Source of the DNA: Scatophagus argus
Taxonomy: Eukaryota; Chordata; Actinopteri; Scatophagidae
Reading direction: 5' to 3'
NCBI RefSeq assembly: GCF_020382885.2
Contig: NC_058498.1
Location: forward strand, 12,775,001-12,839,000
Length of the DNA: 64,000 bases
Under the pieces are notes generated by a model. That model was not told where the DNA came from and did not search any database. It worked only from the letters and a program-made list of their open reading frames with translations. A program made the translations under genes and the position numbers. This document shows, one piece after another, positions 40,530 to 53,516 of this stretch. Each line of letters opens with the position of its first letter. Position 1 is the first letter of the stretch.

Positions 40530-41499
40530 TAGTTTATTCACTGCAAACCAGTTGATGGAAATGTGACCATACTGCTGCAGGGTTGAGGACGTGTGTGAAT
40601 CATCCATGTTTAAAAATTTGCAGCTTCTTTGTAGCAACATCGATGTTTGCAGCATCAACGTCCACCACAAGCTCATCGGTTTTGCTGAACCTGAGCTTGA
40701 TGTGATTGTCTTTGTATTCTGTGACAAAGCTCTCTGCATTATATCAGTTTGGACAGACATGGATGACATGAAGAAATACAACGGCAAGGCAGTAATTCTA
40801 GTTTGTGCTTTTCACTGCATCATACTACGAGTCTGGACCATCAATGCACATCTATATTCTGGACAGACATGGACATGAACTAAAACTACTGTTGGTAATT
40901 GTACTCCTCCAACATCTTGGTGTACTATAATAAGGAGACGCTTTGAAGAATGACATAAACATATCGGTCTTTTACAAAGAAATCACTGGTGAAAGCGCTG
41001 CCTCCTTATTGCACTGTCTTTGCTCATTTCCCTCTGCTCACCTTAGGAAGTAGAACAAGGAAAGTAGGACATAACTCAGACTTCTGTGACTTTCTCCAGA
41101 AATTTCCAAGGCTCATTACTAACAGCCAAATATATCTAAAATTAAGTCGATTTTTAAAAGAGAGACAAACTTCTTTATCTGTGGATGCTGAGTTCTTGTA
41201 GTTTCAGCAGGCTGGGCACAAATAGGTTATTCACTGAACGTTACAGAACATGTTTTCTTCACAGAAGCTGAAAAAAACCCTTCACGTGGGTCCAAAGCAG
41301 ATAAACTTTAAATGACCCTGACACAAATGGCTGTAAGCCAAACAGAAACAGAACATTGTGCAACAGATTCTGACACAAACTGATTCCCATCTCGAGGCTT
41401 TGACTGCAGCCTGCGTCCCAACTGTTAGGTACTGACAGAGCATTTGCTCATCACGTGCATGGTAACCAATGCGGGTAACAGAAAAGACTGCGAGGTGAT

Positions 41500-41620
41500 G
41501 ACGGTGATGATGATGATGGCGCGTGCCTGTCTCCGCCCTCGAGAGGAGCAGGTTACGTCAAACACGCTCCTCCATACCCATTTGCTGCTGTAAGCTTCCC
41601 ATCCTCAGGATTGCGTGCAG
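41500..41620 (+). promoter_or_regulatory. Candidate noncoding first exon and promoter region of the ceramide synthase gene
   Basis: The ceramide synthase start codon lies one base after a pyrimidine-rich CTCAG acceptor (42547), so a leader exon must lie upstream. The locally CpG-richer segment here ends in GTGCAG followed by GTAACC, a plausible donor at 41621. There is no TATA box I can point to. The assignment rests only on splice-site logic. Confidence 0.35.
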
Positions 41621-42548
41621 GTAACCGAAATGTTGCGTTTGTGTTCTGTTACAGGACAGTAATGAGGCTTTTTTTGCGCTGTTTCTGGCGTGTACTAATA
41701 GATAGATGTGAATGAGAAGGTAGGCTGTTTGTTGATGGTGCTGCTCAGCTCCAGGCTGTTCGGCTCGGTGTGAGAGGTGTGCTCCCTCCTCATGAAATTG
41801 ATTTTAATGATATGCATTTTAGTGTATAACGTGATGTACTTGTGTCTTTAGAAACGCTGTGTTTCTGTCAGCGTCCTGCTGTCATGCGCAGGATTTTTTT
41901 TTTTTTGTTCTTGTTCTTTTCTCTTGCCAGCAGGCTTCACGCAGGCTTTAACGTAGGCTGTCATGTTGTACCGCTACAATCAATATGTCAATCAATGTGA
42001 CGCTGTAGAAGCAGATTTCAAACGCTAATCGATCGCTTGTGAGCATTTGATTTCGTAATCGCAGACAGTGTGTTTATGTGTTGGTGTCTATGTGTGTTTA
42101 TCAGTGTGTTTGTGGGTGTGTGCGCGTACGTGCGTGCGTGTGTGTGCGTTTATGGAGAGCAGCTAGAAGTCTTGCACAAATCATGGCTGTGTTTTGTTGG
42201 GACACATTGAGTAGTATTGTTTCTTCCTGTTGTTGTTTCCTGGCCAAACCAAACATTTTGTGTCGTTTACCAGGACTAAAGTAGTCCTCCTATAGATCAA
42301 AACTTCAGACCAAAAGATCAACGAAAGAACCTGTAGAAATCAATAATGAAAATAATGTTCAGTTGCCCTGTGGAGAGTTAAATATAGATTAAGCGTGAAG
42401 ATCAACGCTGCTTTGTTACGTGTGTGTGTCTTAATGTCTTTGAGGGTCTCAGCTGCAGCTTGGCATATGAATAAGGCATCAATGTTTTAACAGGTCAGGT
42501 CTGCTTGGGAGATCACACAGAACACTGTTCTCCTCCTCTCCTCTCAGA

Positions 42549-45500
42549 ATGGAGGCCCTGTTAAATGAGTGGCTGTGGCAGGCGGGGTTCTGGCTTCCTG
42601 CTGGCGTCCACTGGCAGGACATGGACGATGGTCACTTTCCTCTACCCAGGGACCTTCTCTACACTTTGCCGCTCGCCGTCGCCTTTATAGCCCTCAGATA
42701 TGTCTTTGAGAGGTGAGACACACCAACCCGCATCGCAGCTAGACCATGAAATCACAGATGCAATATGTACTTTTTCACTGCTGTCATCAACTATGACATC
42801 TGCTGTGCCTGACTCACCGAAGCAATAACCTTTATGGTGGACTTACAAATGGGTTCTTAAATGATGTATAATTAATTTAAATGCATTAAGGAGACAGTTA
42901 AGCCTAACGCCAGGTGAAAGTGAATTTATAAACGCATTGTGTGTGTCTGTTTTCCTCTCTCACTCACACTCATGCCAGTTGGCTGTTTTGCTGCCTGTGT
43001 AGCTCAGGATAATGGCTCCTTTACCCCTCATTAGTGCTCCCTGTGGATGGAGGGTATAGATGAGACATGCAGAGAAAGGCAGGGATGGTGAGTAGACAGT
43101 TTTTAGCTGCTGACTGTGTGAAAGCCTTCCCTGATCCAAGAGGGACCAGGTTCAGCCTTATAAAGAATGATGTGTTGGAGGAAAAGGAGGATGATAGCTT
43201 ACTGGAGAAACAAACAGCCTCTGCTGTATATACCAACCACGGCTCAGACTGGAAAACTTAAATACAAATCCCCATTAGGGCTTATTATGAGAATCCTGCT
43301 GAAGCATCAAGGGACTTCTTAGAACCCGTCAAAACATCTCTGTGGTCGCGACAGACGTGAACTGAATCTTTTCTTGATGTATGAGATTAAAATAAAAAAA
43401 TCTTGTTTCAGGAACAAGAGATGTATTTTATTCGTCTTTTACAGAACCTAACAGAATTTAAGGCTATATTTACCTTAGAGTACAGTTAATTGATATCAGT
43501 ATTTAATTAAGCTCCAGACCTTTTTTTTGTAATCAATTCATTATTTAAATACATTTTTAAGCAGAAATGCCAAAGTTCCTGGTTTTTAAATGAAATAAAT
43601 TGCTGCTTATTTAGTAGCTGCTTATTTCATGTGAGGAAAATATTCATAAATGCATCAGTTGTTTGAAACAGAGTCCCAGCAGGTCAGGAGCACAGGCTTG
43701 TTAATTATATAAACTTTCTTCATCTCTCAGTTAATAATTTTGAACGTCTGGTTTGGCTCAGAAGTTTGTTACCATAAACTGATGTTTAACAACAAGGCTG
43801 CTGTGAAAGTGAACTTCAGAGTCAACCTGCTCCTACACTTAACTGGTTTTGCTGGTACCCGGAAGCGAAGAGAGTTAAATGTGCAGATGTGTGATGGAAG
43901 AGATAGGAGGCTTGTTTTTCTAACGCTTTCCCTCATCAGCTACTGTTACCTGTCCTACAGTGGAAAAACTCATCAGCTTCCTTGACATGCCTTACAGCCC
44001 TGTGTATACCTTCTTCAGGTATTTAGTAGCAGAAGTCAGATGTAGTAGCAGAGGAGGGTTCGGTGTGTGTGTGTGTGTGTGTGGGGGGGGGGGGTTAGTG
44101 TGACACAGCAAATTATTCAGGAGGAGTTGTCTACATCTAATGAGCTGTCAGTTAACTGGAAGGTGGAAAGGTGTGTCTTCATTTCATTATCCTGCTCCGC
44201 AGCTGTTTCCTGTATTGAAGTAGGGGTGTGTGTGTGTGTGTGTGTGTGTGTGTTAGAAGGTCCTGTAACCGGAGACCATGTTTGTCTCTCAGTGTAAAGC
44301 TGTCCCCTCGTTCTCTCTGACTCTCTGATCTCTCCCTCTCTCCCCACTTCAGGATGATTATCTGTGAGCTAGAGTTACGCACATGTGATCAGGCGTGTGT
44401 TCACAGGCACATGCGCGCGCACACACACACTCCTATCAAAACATCTCTGCAGTGCGTATCTCATTGTCGTTATTCTCCGTCGCTCTGTCTGTCTCCATCT
44501 CTCTGTAACACACACACACACACGTGCAGATCAAGTGTCTCCTGATGTCGTATCAGCTAATGACAATGGCAGTGTCACCAAATGTCACAGTACGCCCCTG
44601 GGAGCGGCTCTACGGGCTGTCAGAAGCAGCATAATGGGCTATGTTTTTGCCATCACTGTGTACTGGCCTGTGATAGGATCATATTGGGCAGCTGTTGATG
44701 AAATATAATCCAGTTTGTTGTGCTATAAAGACAGAAGCTGATATATAAAAAACACATTTTCTTTTCTCTTCTGTTCTCTCTCCTCTCAGGCTTGTCGGTG
44801 TCCCATTAAGCAAACATTTAGGTGTGAAGGACCGGATTCGGGTTCGACCCGCTTCCATCCCAAAGCTGGAGGCCTTCTACAAACAGAACAGTCGTCAGCC
44901 GTCGCAGGTTCGTATTCCTGTTCTGCTTTCTCATTATTTTGACAGAAAATCTCTCTTGTCTCTAACTGACAGTTTTCTGATCTTGTTTGAGTTCGCCTTA
45001 CTTTTACATCTTTCAGCTTTCAGTTTTCCTCAGTAAAGTCTCCCAACAGTTGTTCTCATATGTTCATCTCAGTGGGCATCACTCATTCCCCTGTGCTCAC
45101 AGCGAACAGCTTTAGAAGGAGCAGCCTGCACTTTGTGGGGCTTCTTTGCCCTCAGTGTAACTTCACAGGCTTCATACAGGATGCCTGAACCTTGTTGAGA
45201 GGAGGAGCATCAGCAGAGTTAGAGCTGGAAAAAGTGTTTTTCAGGAAACAAATAAAGCATAAGACAAGGCTGTCAATAACCGTTCTTTTTGATAATGACG
45301 CAATGTATCTGCTGTTTATTGTTTTATTTATCATGCACAGTGCACTTTATAATTAAAGTTGACTTACATTGCTGTAGGTGTGACAGAGTTAGCTAAGAGA
45401 CGCTTTTTCATCTATAACCTCCATTAGTATTTGACAGTTTTATTTGAATAAGTTGTCTTCAAAACAAGGAAATGATTTTTTTTTTTTTAAAGGGAAGTCC

Positions 45501-45958
45501 CCAGAGAAATTTAACTAATGCACGAGTCACTAAATGAAGCTAAATGTGTTACAAGGTAGGCTCTGAGGTGTGGAAAAATGTGTGGGTCAGAAAATGGTTT
45601 CTTCCTTTAAACAATTGCGTGTCCTCCTCAGTTATCATTTTTTATTTGTCATTTCCTCTTAATCTGATACTTGAGTAAAACTCTGCATGATAAATGCAGT
45701 TACTGTATTGTCACAACTGCTCCTTTGACAGAAAATGTTTTATTTATTTTTTTTCCTCTTAGTCATTGAACAGCTTAAGGCAAGTTGCAGCTAAGTTTTG
45801 GTTCACATGGGATGTCTCCGCCCTCATCTTGACTTGGTTTGGCATTGTGACACCAATGTTTCTGTGCAGACAGGCTTTGCTGTGCACCTGTCTGATATGT
45901 CAGGACATGACTTAGCTTATTTAATGAAAATGATTTGATTCATGAGCACTGTTCTGTG

Positions 45959-46021
<63 letters not shown>

Positions 46022-49000
46022 CATTTTGCCTGTGTGCCCTAACTTATTTGCACATCATTTTCATGTGACCTGGACTAGCAGCAGCAACAGCACCAGCCAG
46101 ATTCCTGTGTTGTTCAGCAGTGAAAACACCAGGCCACAGACACATGACAGAACAGAAAAGTGCAGATGCATTTTCATAACGCAGTCAGGGTTCAAGTCTT
46201 ATGCTTCAAATTTTATCGTTTAATACAGCACAAGTAGAGTTTCTCCAAGCACAAAGACATTTTCAAAAGCAGTCTTGTTACAGACGCATCAGTGCAGAAT
46301 AAATGGTTTGATTCCACAGAGTTCTCCATTTTGGCAGCTCAAACGTAACTCGTTTCACAACTTTCGGGGACATCGGCAAGGAGCTTGGTGATATAGCACG
46401 TGTGAAACGGCGCATTTAAGTCCAACCCTGTGTGTGTGCTCCCATGCTGCGGGCGTGAATATGTGTTTGTGTCTGTGTGTATTCAGATTGAGGTGTTGAG
46501 TTTGGGGAAGCAGTGTGGACTCTCCCAGAGAAAGATCCAGACCTGGTTCAGACACAGAAGGAACCAGGACCGACCCAGCAACACCAAAAAGTTCTGCGAG
46601 GCCTCGTGAGTTTTTATTTTCTTAAATGCATCTGTCTGTTTTAAGAAAAAGCATACCAGTCTTCTTGGCCCAAATGGTAAAATGGATGTGCAGCTGAGTG
46701 TGCAAACACTCAATCTGAGATGGTGCAGGTTTGCTTGGTTTGGTTACCTGCAGCTGCCTGTTTGTTGCCTGTGTTGTGTTTTCAAGCTGAACAGCAGTGA
46801 GTGTACTGATGTCACGTCGTAAAACTTGCTGCTTAGTTTGTAGAGTGCGTTAAGTTTTTTTTATTTATTTTTCCATGGTGGATGTTGTGTAGGCATTTTT
46901 TATCGAGGTCTCTCTGATATATTAGCTATTATGTTCTGATGTTTTGATTATATCAAAACAGGATGAGGTCTAACTTTACAGGAAAAAGTAACTACCATAT
47001 TTGAAGAAATTACATCAGTTGAATTCAACATGTTGGAAAAGTCACGTAAATGCACAGTGATGCTGTGTAACGTGCCCTCCTTTTGTCCTTGGTACGAATT
47101 CACCAATTTAATTTATACTTTAGCCTCTAACAAATGGTGTTTATTTTTATCTGTGCAGCTGGCGTTTTGTCTTCTACCTCGTAGCGTTCACTGCAGGGCT
47201 CGGCTCTTTAATTAATGTAAGTCTGATAGTCACTTTTTTCTTTTGAAAGACAAGCAGGCCTTCATTACAGATACAGAAGTGCAATGTGTAGGAATAGCAC
47301 TGCGGTGATGCTGAGTTAATACTCAGGCTAAAGCTTGTATCATGTGAAGACTCTGCTGATGGTTGTTTGATCTTCTAGACGCCATGGTTCTGGGACCACA
47401 GACACTGTTGGAGGGGTTATCCCAAACAGGTGAGCAGGAAATGGCGTGATTTGATGTGGACGTTTGAGACAGACAGGATTTTAACAAACAACTTAGCCTC
47501 ATCACTGTCTTATATTGTAATCAAGAATACACTGACTAGTTATTTAGCTGAAATTCCATCAACAGCTTTCATAATTGAGTGTTCACTTGTTCCAGATTCT
47601 CAAATGTGAAGTTTTGCTCTCTCCCTTCATATTATATAGCTGCAAAATTAATATTTTTGCTTCGGGTTGTTCGTTGGACAGAACAAACTGTTTGCAAACC
47701 GTAATTTGAACTCGTATTGGGCACGTCTCACTGTTTCCTGAACGCCTATAGACTATAACTTTTTCAATGACAGCTTTATTGGTTGTGAGAATAACTGTTA
47801 TACTTAGCCCTAATAAGAAAATTCAACCTTGCCTCTTGCACAACTGGGACACACACTAGCACATTTAAAAGAAAAGAGAGTAGAAAAAAACAATGGCTGG
47901 GAGGGATCCAACAAAACAAAGTCTTTAGTCTCTGTGGAAGGATTTAGCCACAGAATACTGGGTTTCTAACACATTTTGGTCAGCACACTCCACCCACCCA
48001 CTAACTTTCATCTGCATTCCTTGACTTCCTTAACAGTTGGCCTGACTGCTTTTGTCTTTTCATTTTTTTACCCTGAGTTTGAAGAGCTAATATTTCTGCA
48101 GAGATAACAGTTAGCTGTGCCTGCAGGTCGACATTCTTTCAGAGAATGACAGCCCTTCCTTGTCGGGTTATGGCCTCGCACAGAAAACACCAGAAAAGAA
48201 AAAGCAAAACTTTCACTATTTGCAGATTGACTGATTGCAGCTCCTGTGGGCAATACTGCTGCTGACCTTTTTCCCTTTGCTGAGGTCATGTGGCCTCTGA
48301 CAGAGGGAAAAAAATGTGTTTTTAGGGGTTGAATGCCTCAGTCAACTTCCTACCATTGCACCACAACAGGCTGTGTGTGCCATGTGTTCTACGAGAGGTG
48401 TAGTACACGACCACGTTCTCTGAATAAAAACATTTCCTCTTTCTGAAAGCAGGATATGTATTTTTTTTTTGTGTACGAAATGTTCTTTATGGGAATGTGA
48501 AGGAGCGCTTACACGACCCTTAAGAGCTTTGGAAGCACTGAACGCTTGCTTGACTTTACCATTAGAATTCACACAGACAGACAGGTTGAAGCTGTAAAAG
48601 CTCAGTCGTGTGGAATCCTGGGAAGTTTTAGGACAAAAGGTGCTTTTAAGGGTCCTGTTACTTCCAAAACCCCCATGAAACTTCAGATTTTTCTCAGCAC
48701 CCACATGCAGGAGGGGCTGAAGTCACTCTGAAATATGTTTTCATGCAGATAAGCAATGATAGAAATGTTTCTGTTGCAGCCACATGCCACTGACTGTAAA
48801 TTTTGACTTACTGTTTTTCTCTCATTCTCTAGCCGATGGCCGAGCCTCATTACTGGTATTACATCTTGGAAATGGGTTTCTATTTGTCGTTGCTTCTTTG
48901 TGTCTCTGTGGACGTCAAGCGAAAAGTGAGTGTGAGCTTCAAAGATCCTTTCACACATGTAGATTTAAAACCCCACAGCGTTTCCTGTTGGTTTTCAGAT

Positions 49001-51503
49001 GGTTTCCTCTGCATTTCCTCTTTCCGCTTTGTGCCTGAGATTAGATCTCTCACAGTGTGAGGGGTTTTTTTGCACAGTGTAGTCCAAATGTTGTTTTTCT
49101 CTTGCTAGATTAAGCTTAATACGGATTATGCACTGGATTATCTGCTGTTACATCATAACTATGTGTGTTTCGTGTTTGCTCTCATTTTAAAACTCACTGT
49201 TGCAGGATTTGACATCTTTCATCATCATCTTGGAAAGTTCAGTCAAATAAACATCAAGAAGAAATTGAAATTGATTTACCACTACTACTACTTCATTAGG
49301 CTTTACTATATTGCAAAGATGCTTTATATACCAAAATAAAAGTATATAATAAATGCAAGCATTTGAGATTCTTGTTGCTTGCAGTTTTCTCTTGGAATTC
49401 AGTAAGGAAAAACTGCTGATCAACAATATTTGAGCTTCAAACAGTACAACAGATCACTCAAGACAACATATTAATCTGCCGTTCCAAGATTTGGACACAA
49501 GTGATGAATAAGACGGCAACTGAGTGCTGAAATTTTGGTTACGCTGCCATACACTCATACTGTGTGGTCTCTGTGTGTTCCAGGATTTCAAAGAGCAGGT
49601 GATTCATCACATTGCCACCTTGTTCCTCATTGGTTTCTCCTACTGTGCCAACTTTGTGAGGGTTGGCACTCTTGTGATGCTGTTGCATGACTCTTCCGAC
49701 TTCCTTCTGGAGGTAAAACACCGCTCCCAAATCCCATCCCAGAAAAGGGAACGAGGAAATACACAACAAGTTGAATTATCCTAGTGTATTGACGGTTGAA
49801 GGAACTTGACCTGCTTGCATGTTTTTAAGCGCCATAAAGCTGCACACAGATCACAGGGACTTGAATACAGCCATTGTGTATTTATTGCAGAAGTTTTCCT
49901 GTGTGAACTGAGCTGTGCGCAGGAAAGCAGTATGGTTGATGGTAAAAGTAAAAATACCTTTTGTGGCTATAAAATTATTCCCTGTAAGTGCTTTAGCGAG
50001 ACAATGGCTTTGTTGTCCTTGACTTACTGATTTTCTTGGGTGTAACGTTTCACTGACAGTATCTGAAAATCAAGACTGTCACTGTCATCTCAGAGATGAG
50101 GAAGTATGTAGAGCTAGTCATGTGACCTCAGGCGTGACTGGGTGGTGTCTGGCAAATAATGCAGGTGGTGTGTTCAGCCAGGTGTGTGTGCATGAGTAAA
50201 GAAACTTTTTTTTAAAACTGCAAACTTGTTATATTCAAAAAGTACATACTTTTAAAGGATTTTCGTCCTGTGAAAATTTGCTCTGAAATTCAATGTCTGA
50301 ATTTCTTTTTCTGTGTCAGCTTAAAGGAAGACTGCAGTAATCATTGGAAGCATTGAAGATTGAAGAATCTTATTTTAAATATGAAAATTGAACCAACTGA
50401 ATGAATGTGCGGTGAATGCAGTGAAGGAACGTATGTTAGAACAAATCAAGTGAAAGTAGTGAAAATATGAGGATTATTATGTAGAGATTAGTCATGGATG
50501 CAAGCTGTTTGGTTACTTTTTTCTTTTGTAATTACTGATAACTAAGAGGCACTTTTTCTTCTGAAAGTCTGCAAAGATGTTTCACTATGCTGGTTGGAGG
50601 AGGACGTGTGACTCTCTGTTTGTCATCTTCGCTCTGGTCTTCCTCGTGACGAGGCTGGTGGTGTTTCCCAGCAGGTAGGGTCAGAGCAAAATGTCCTAGC
50701 GATAACACACTTTCACTCAGATTTTTACACTGCATCATACACTTTTTGAATGCTGTTTTTATATATTTCATGTTTTGTATCCTAATGTTTTGTTCCAACG
50801 GCTGAGGCTCTGCTCCATTGTTCTGGAGCACCCAGCTGCGTCCATGTTTTCTTGCATTTCCTCATGCATATTTGCCCTTTTCTCATTCTCCCGCCAACAT
50901 GACATCACTGTTTTTTAGTTGAAAGCAGCAGGTTTACTTGTCCTTGGCAAAGAGTTGATTTTGCCTGTAGAGAAATGATCTAAACCATTCAAAAGCTGGT
51001 GCTGGAGCAATACAAAACTGACTGTCTCACTTTGTTTGTTTCTCCAGAGTACTCCACTCAACTCTGGTTGTTTCTCTAGAATTCTTCAAGCCTTTCAAGG
51101 GTTATTATTTCTTCAATTCATTGCTGTTAGTTCTGCAAGCACTGCACATCTTCTGGGCTTATCTCATCCTGCGCATGGTCTACAAGTTCGTGTTCCTGGG
51201 CAAGGCGAGTAAAATGCAAATGAAAAAGAAGAGGAATGACGATGAGATCAGTCACGTTGACACCAAAAAGTTGTTTTACTGAATTTATTCTTGGTTTCAA
51301 AGGTGGAACGTGATGAACGTAGTGATGAAGAAAGTGAGGTGGAGGATGAGGAGGAGGAGCCTGAGGAAGATGGGGACGAGTGCAGCTGGGAACAAAGAAA
51401 GGGTGCAATAAACTCCAAACTGGCATCACTGGCCAACAACTGTGTCCTGAACAACCTGACCAACCAGAGGAATATAAACAGTAGGCTGCCCAAAGCCAGA
51501 TAG
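42549..51503 (+). CDS. cers4: Ceramide synthase (CERS4-like; LASS/TLC family)
   Basis: Ceramide synthases N-acylate sphingoid bases with fatty acyl-CoA in the endoplasmic reticulum membrane. Ten coding exons: 42549-42712, 44790-44907, 46487-46605, 47159-47216, 47379-47429, 48833-48925, 49584-49712, 50568-50674, 51048-51204, 51303-51503. Phases match throughout and give 398 residues, the usual family length. The protein has an N-terminal membrane segment, a Hox-like domain (about 75-133, [15 protein letters not shown]), then the TLC/Lag1p domain. This contains the conserved IHH (His209, His210) and LHDSSD (His236, Asp237, Asp240) catalytic motifs, and an acidic tail ([15 protein letters not shown]) typical of CK2-regulated CERS. 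Nine introns; the last uses a GC donor. CERS2, 3 and 4 are close relatives; cers4 is favoured by KKFCEASWRF and the fibrillin-3-like neighbour. Confidence 0.9.
42713..51302. other. Introns of the ceramide synthase gene
   Basis: Nine introns, the longest being 42713-44789 (2.1 kb), 44908-46486 (1.6 kb), 47430-48832 (1.4 kb) and 49713-50567 (0.9 kb). They hold microsatellites, namely GT/G runs near 44063-44095, (GT)n near 44226-44253 and a longer (TG)n at 45959-46016. No further exon or nested gene is visible. The last intron (51205-51302) is only 98 bases. Confidence 0.7.
45959..46016. repeat. (TG)n microsatellite
   Basis: An uninterrupted dinucleotide run of nearly 60 bases in the second coding intron (44908-46486) of the ceramide synthase gene. 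Confidence 0.95.
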
Positions 51504-52454
51504 TGGAGCAGCGTCTTTCAACATCTGCTAAACCTCACTGGAAAAAAAAAATTCCTTCCCGCCCATCAGAGATCAACTAATTTTTAACATATGATACATA
51601 CATATGGCTTGTGTGCATCCAACACGGTCCATTGATGATTTCAGATGAGGGTAAGTCTGCATCCTACTTATTTTGGGGGGGGGGGGGCGAAAAAGCACAG
51701 ATGATTGTAAATCCGCATACCCAGATTGAAGGGAGGAAGAAATGCCATCATTGCACCCATACCACTGCATACTGTAAAGATATATTTGGCAAAACAAGGA
51801 GACAGAGAAACTTCCTTTACAACAAATCACTTATCACATATGTTTTTTGCATATTTGTATTAATGCTGGTTCTTTTCATTCTACTATAAATACGTTGTTT
51901 GTAAATACATAAGGATACATGTACCTAGGCTGTGCTTTAATGTATTTATCCTTCCTTTGGTCAACAAGAACATAACTAAATGTTTTTCAGACAAACTCAA
52001 ACTGTTCTAATATGTGCTGTAATATGTTTTAAACAGTGTAAGCTAAAGGTGAAATTTAATAGCAATCCAATCCTACAGCTTTGTATGTACATACACAATA
52101 TGGTTGATTGTACATAGACTATTGAATATAGTATTGAATTATATATTGACATTGAATATAGTATATCTGTTGATAAACCACTTTATATATCTATTTTTAA
52201 AGAACCATTTAGTACATAAGTAAAGTAGTAAATTCTGTGTTGTTGTAATCTGTGGCACAATACAAAAGGCAGGAGTCCATTCAGGAAGATAAAGTTACAT
52301 GTTTTTCTGTGATGAGATTTGAATATGTTATTTACAGTATGTCGGAGCTTATGCCTTAGAAAAGATATGGCGCCCCCTGGTGCAGAAAGAGGAGGATGTC
52401 CTTGCAGAGAATCCAGAATCCAAAAATATGTACTGTTCCAGGAAATATGGACTT

Positions 52455-52493
<39 letters not shown>

Positions 52494-52895
52494 CTTTTTC
52501 TACTTTGAATATCATTGCGACAGGCAGCATGATTTCTCAACAAGGTTTTTGTTAAGGTTTGCTCCACTGGACTTAAGTTTTGTGCCTTGGCTGCTATTTT
52601 TTTTTTTACACTATTCTATGACAAGCACTTGATTTTAGTCTGTCTGTATAAGTAGGATTACCGTTACTGTACAAACACAGGCGCCAGGCTTTACTGTGAC
52701 TGGCTCGAATATTTTGTTTAAAATGTTGTCGAGGCTGGTAATGCCCAGGCAAGCCATGAGAAGTGTGCACACAGATGGGCATTAGTGAGGTGTGAGATAT
52801 TTTAGATAGCTCCGTTGTTTACAGCGGTCATATGCTTTTTGAATGAGATGAACTAAAGTCTTACTGTAAAATAAAGAATGGTTTAATGGTTATTG
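51504..52895 (+). other. cers4: 3'UTR of the ceramide synthase gene
   Basis: AT-rich sequence after the stop codon, containing a poly-G run near 51676-51687 and a (TG)n tract at about 52460-52491. A canonical AATAAA at 52870-52875 is the likely polyadenylation signal; further plus-strand AATAAA words occur near 53371 and 53390. The exact end is inferred. Confidence 0.5.
52460..52491. repeat. (TG)n microsatellite in 3'UTR
   Basis: A dinucleotide run of about 32 bases within the probable 3'UTR of the ceramide synthase transcript. Confidence 0.9.
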
Positions 52896-53516
52896 GACAA
52901 CATGAAAGTTAATGAAATGTTGTGATATGACTAGACCATGCTCTGCTACTTTACTAAGAACCAGAGGTGGATTTTTACATGTATTTAAACACAATACACT
53001 CATGTTTATTACCTACAAAAAAGCTGGTATTACATTTTCATAGGGCAGTAAGGGCAAGTTAGTCAGGTAAGCGTTTCCAGTTTCCACAGACTGCATTTAA
53101 CAAGATTTTATATAAAAACAAGTATGATGGGAACAGAAGCAGGGTTATGTCTGGCTCTGAACAGGAACTTCACAGCACTGAGGCCTGCAGCACAAGGTGT
53201 TAAAAGGGCTGGTCATCTGAAAACACCCATGACCCCCAAGACAAAATACTGTTGTTTTTTTATTATTATTAAACATAGATATAAATGAAATGTCATGTTT
53301 CCATTAAAATAACTTGTGACTGTTCCCTTTTGAGTGAGCTTTGTTGATTGTGTGGCCACTTGAAAAATTTTAATAAATGACTTACTTTGAATAAATAAGC
53401 ACTGGTGTCTAATTTCAACTGCTACTCTTGAGGTTGTGTGCATTTAAATCGTAGTTATAGAATTTTTTTCATGAATTTTTTTTTTTTCATTTGCCATTCA
53501 ATTGCATCACACACCA
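52896..53516 (-). other. Tail-to-tail junction and 3'UTR of the Kelch gene
   Basis: This interval separates two convergent genes. Read on the minus strand, AATAAA words occur at 53259-53264 and 53005-53010 and could polyadenylate the Kelch transcript. Plus-strand signals near 53371 and 53390 could extend the ceramide synthase transcript, so the two 3' ends may overlap. Nothing else is visible. Confidence 0.4.

Larger units (their letters stand above)
30001..41500. other. Gene-poor spacer, right half
   Basis: No supported gene. It holds a small inverted-repeat element (32998-33134), a dispersed repeat (about 37537-37985) and an RTE/Rex3-like retrotransposon fragment (39944-40529). Two GC-richer islands stand out from the AT-rich background, at about 30340-30600 and 37145-37345; neither encodes a recognisable protein. 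Confidence 0.55.

Noticed and set aside
51291-51302. Separate start codon (MVSK) for a small acidic protein at 51291-51503
   Set aside because: The frame is the last exon of the ceramide synthase; the apparent ATG lies in the preceding intron, just before the acceptor at 51302.
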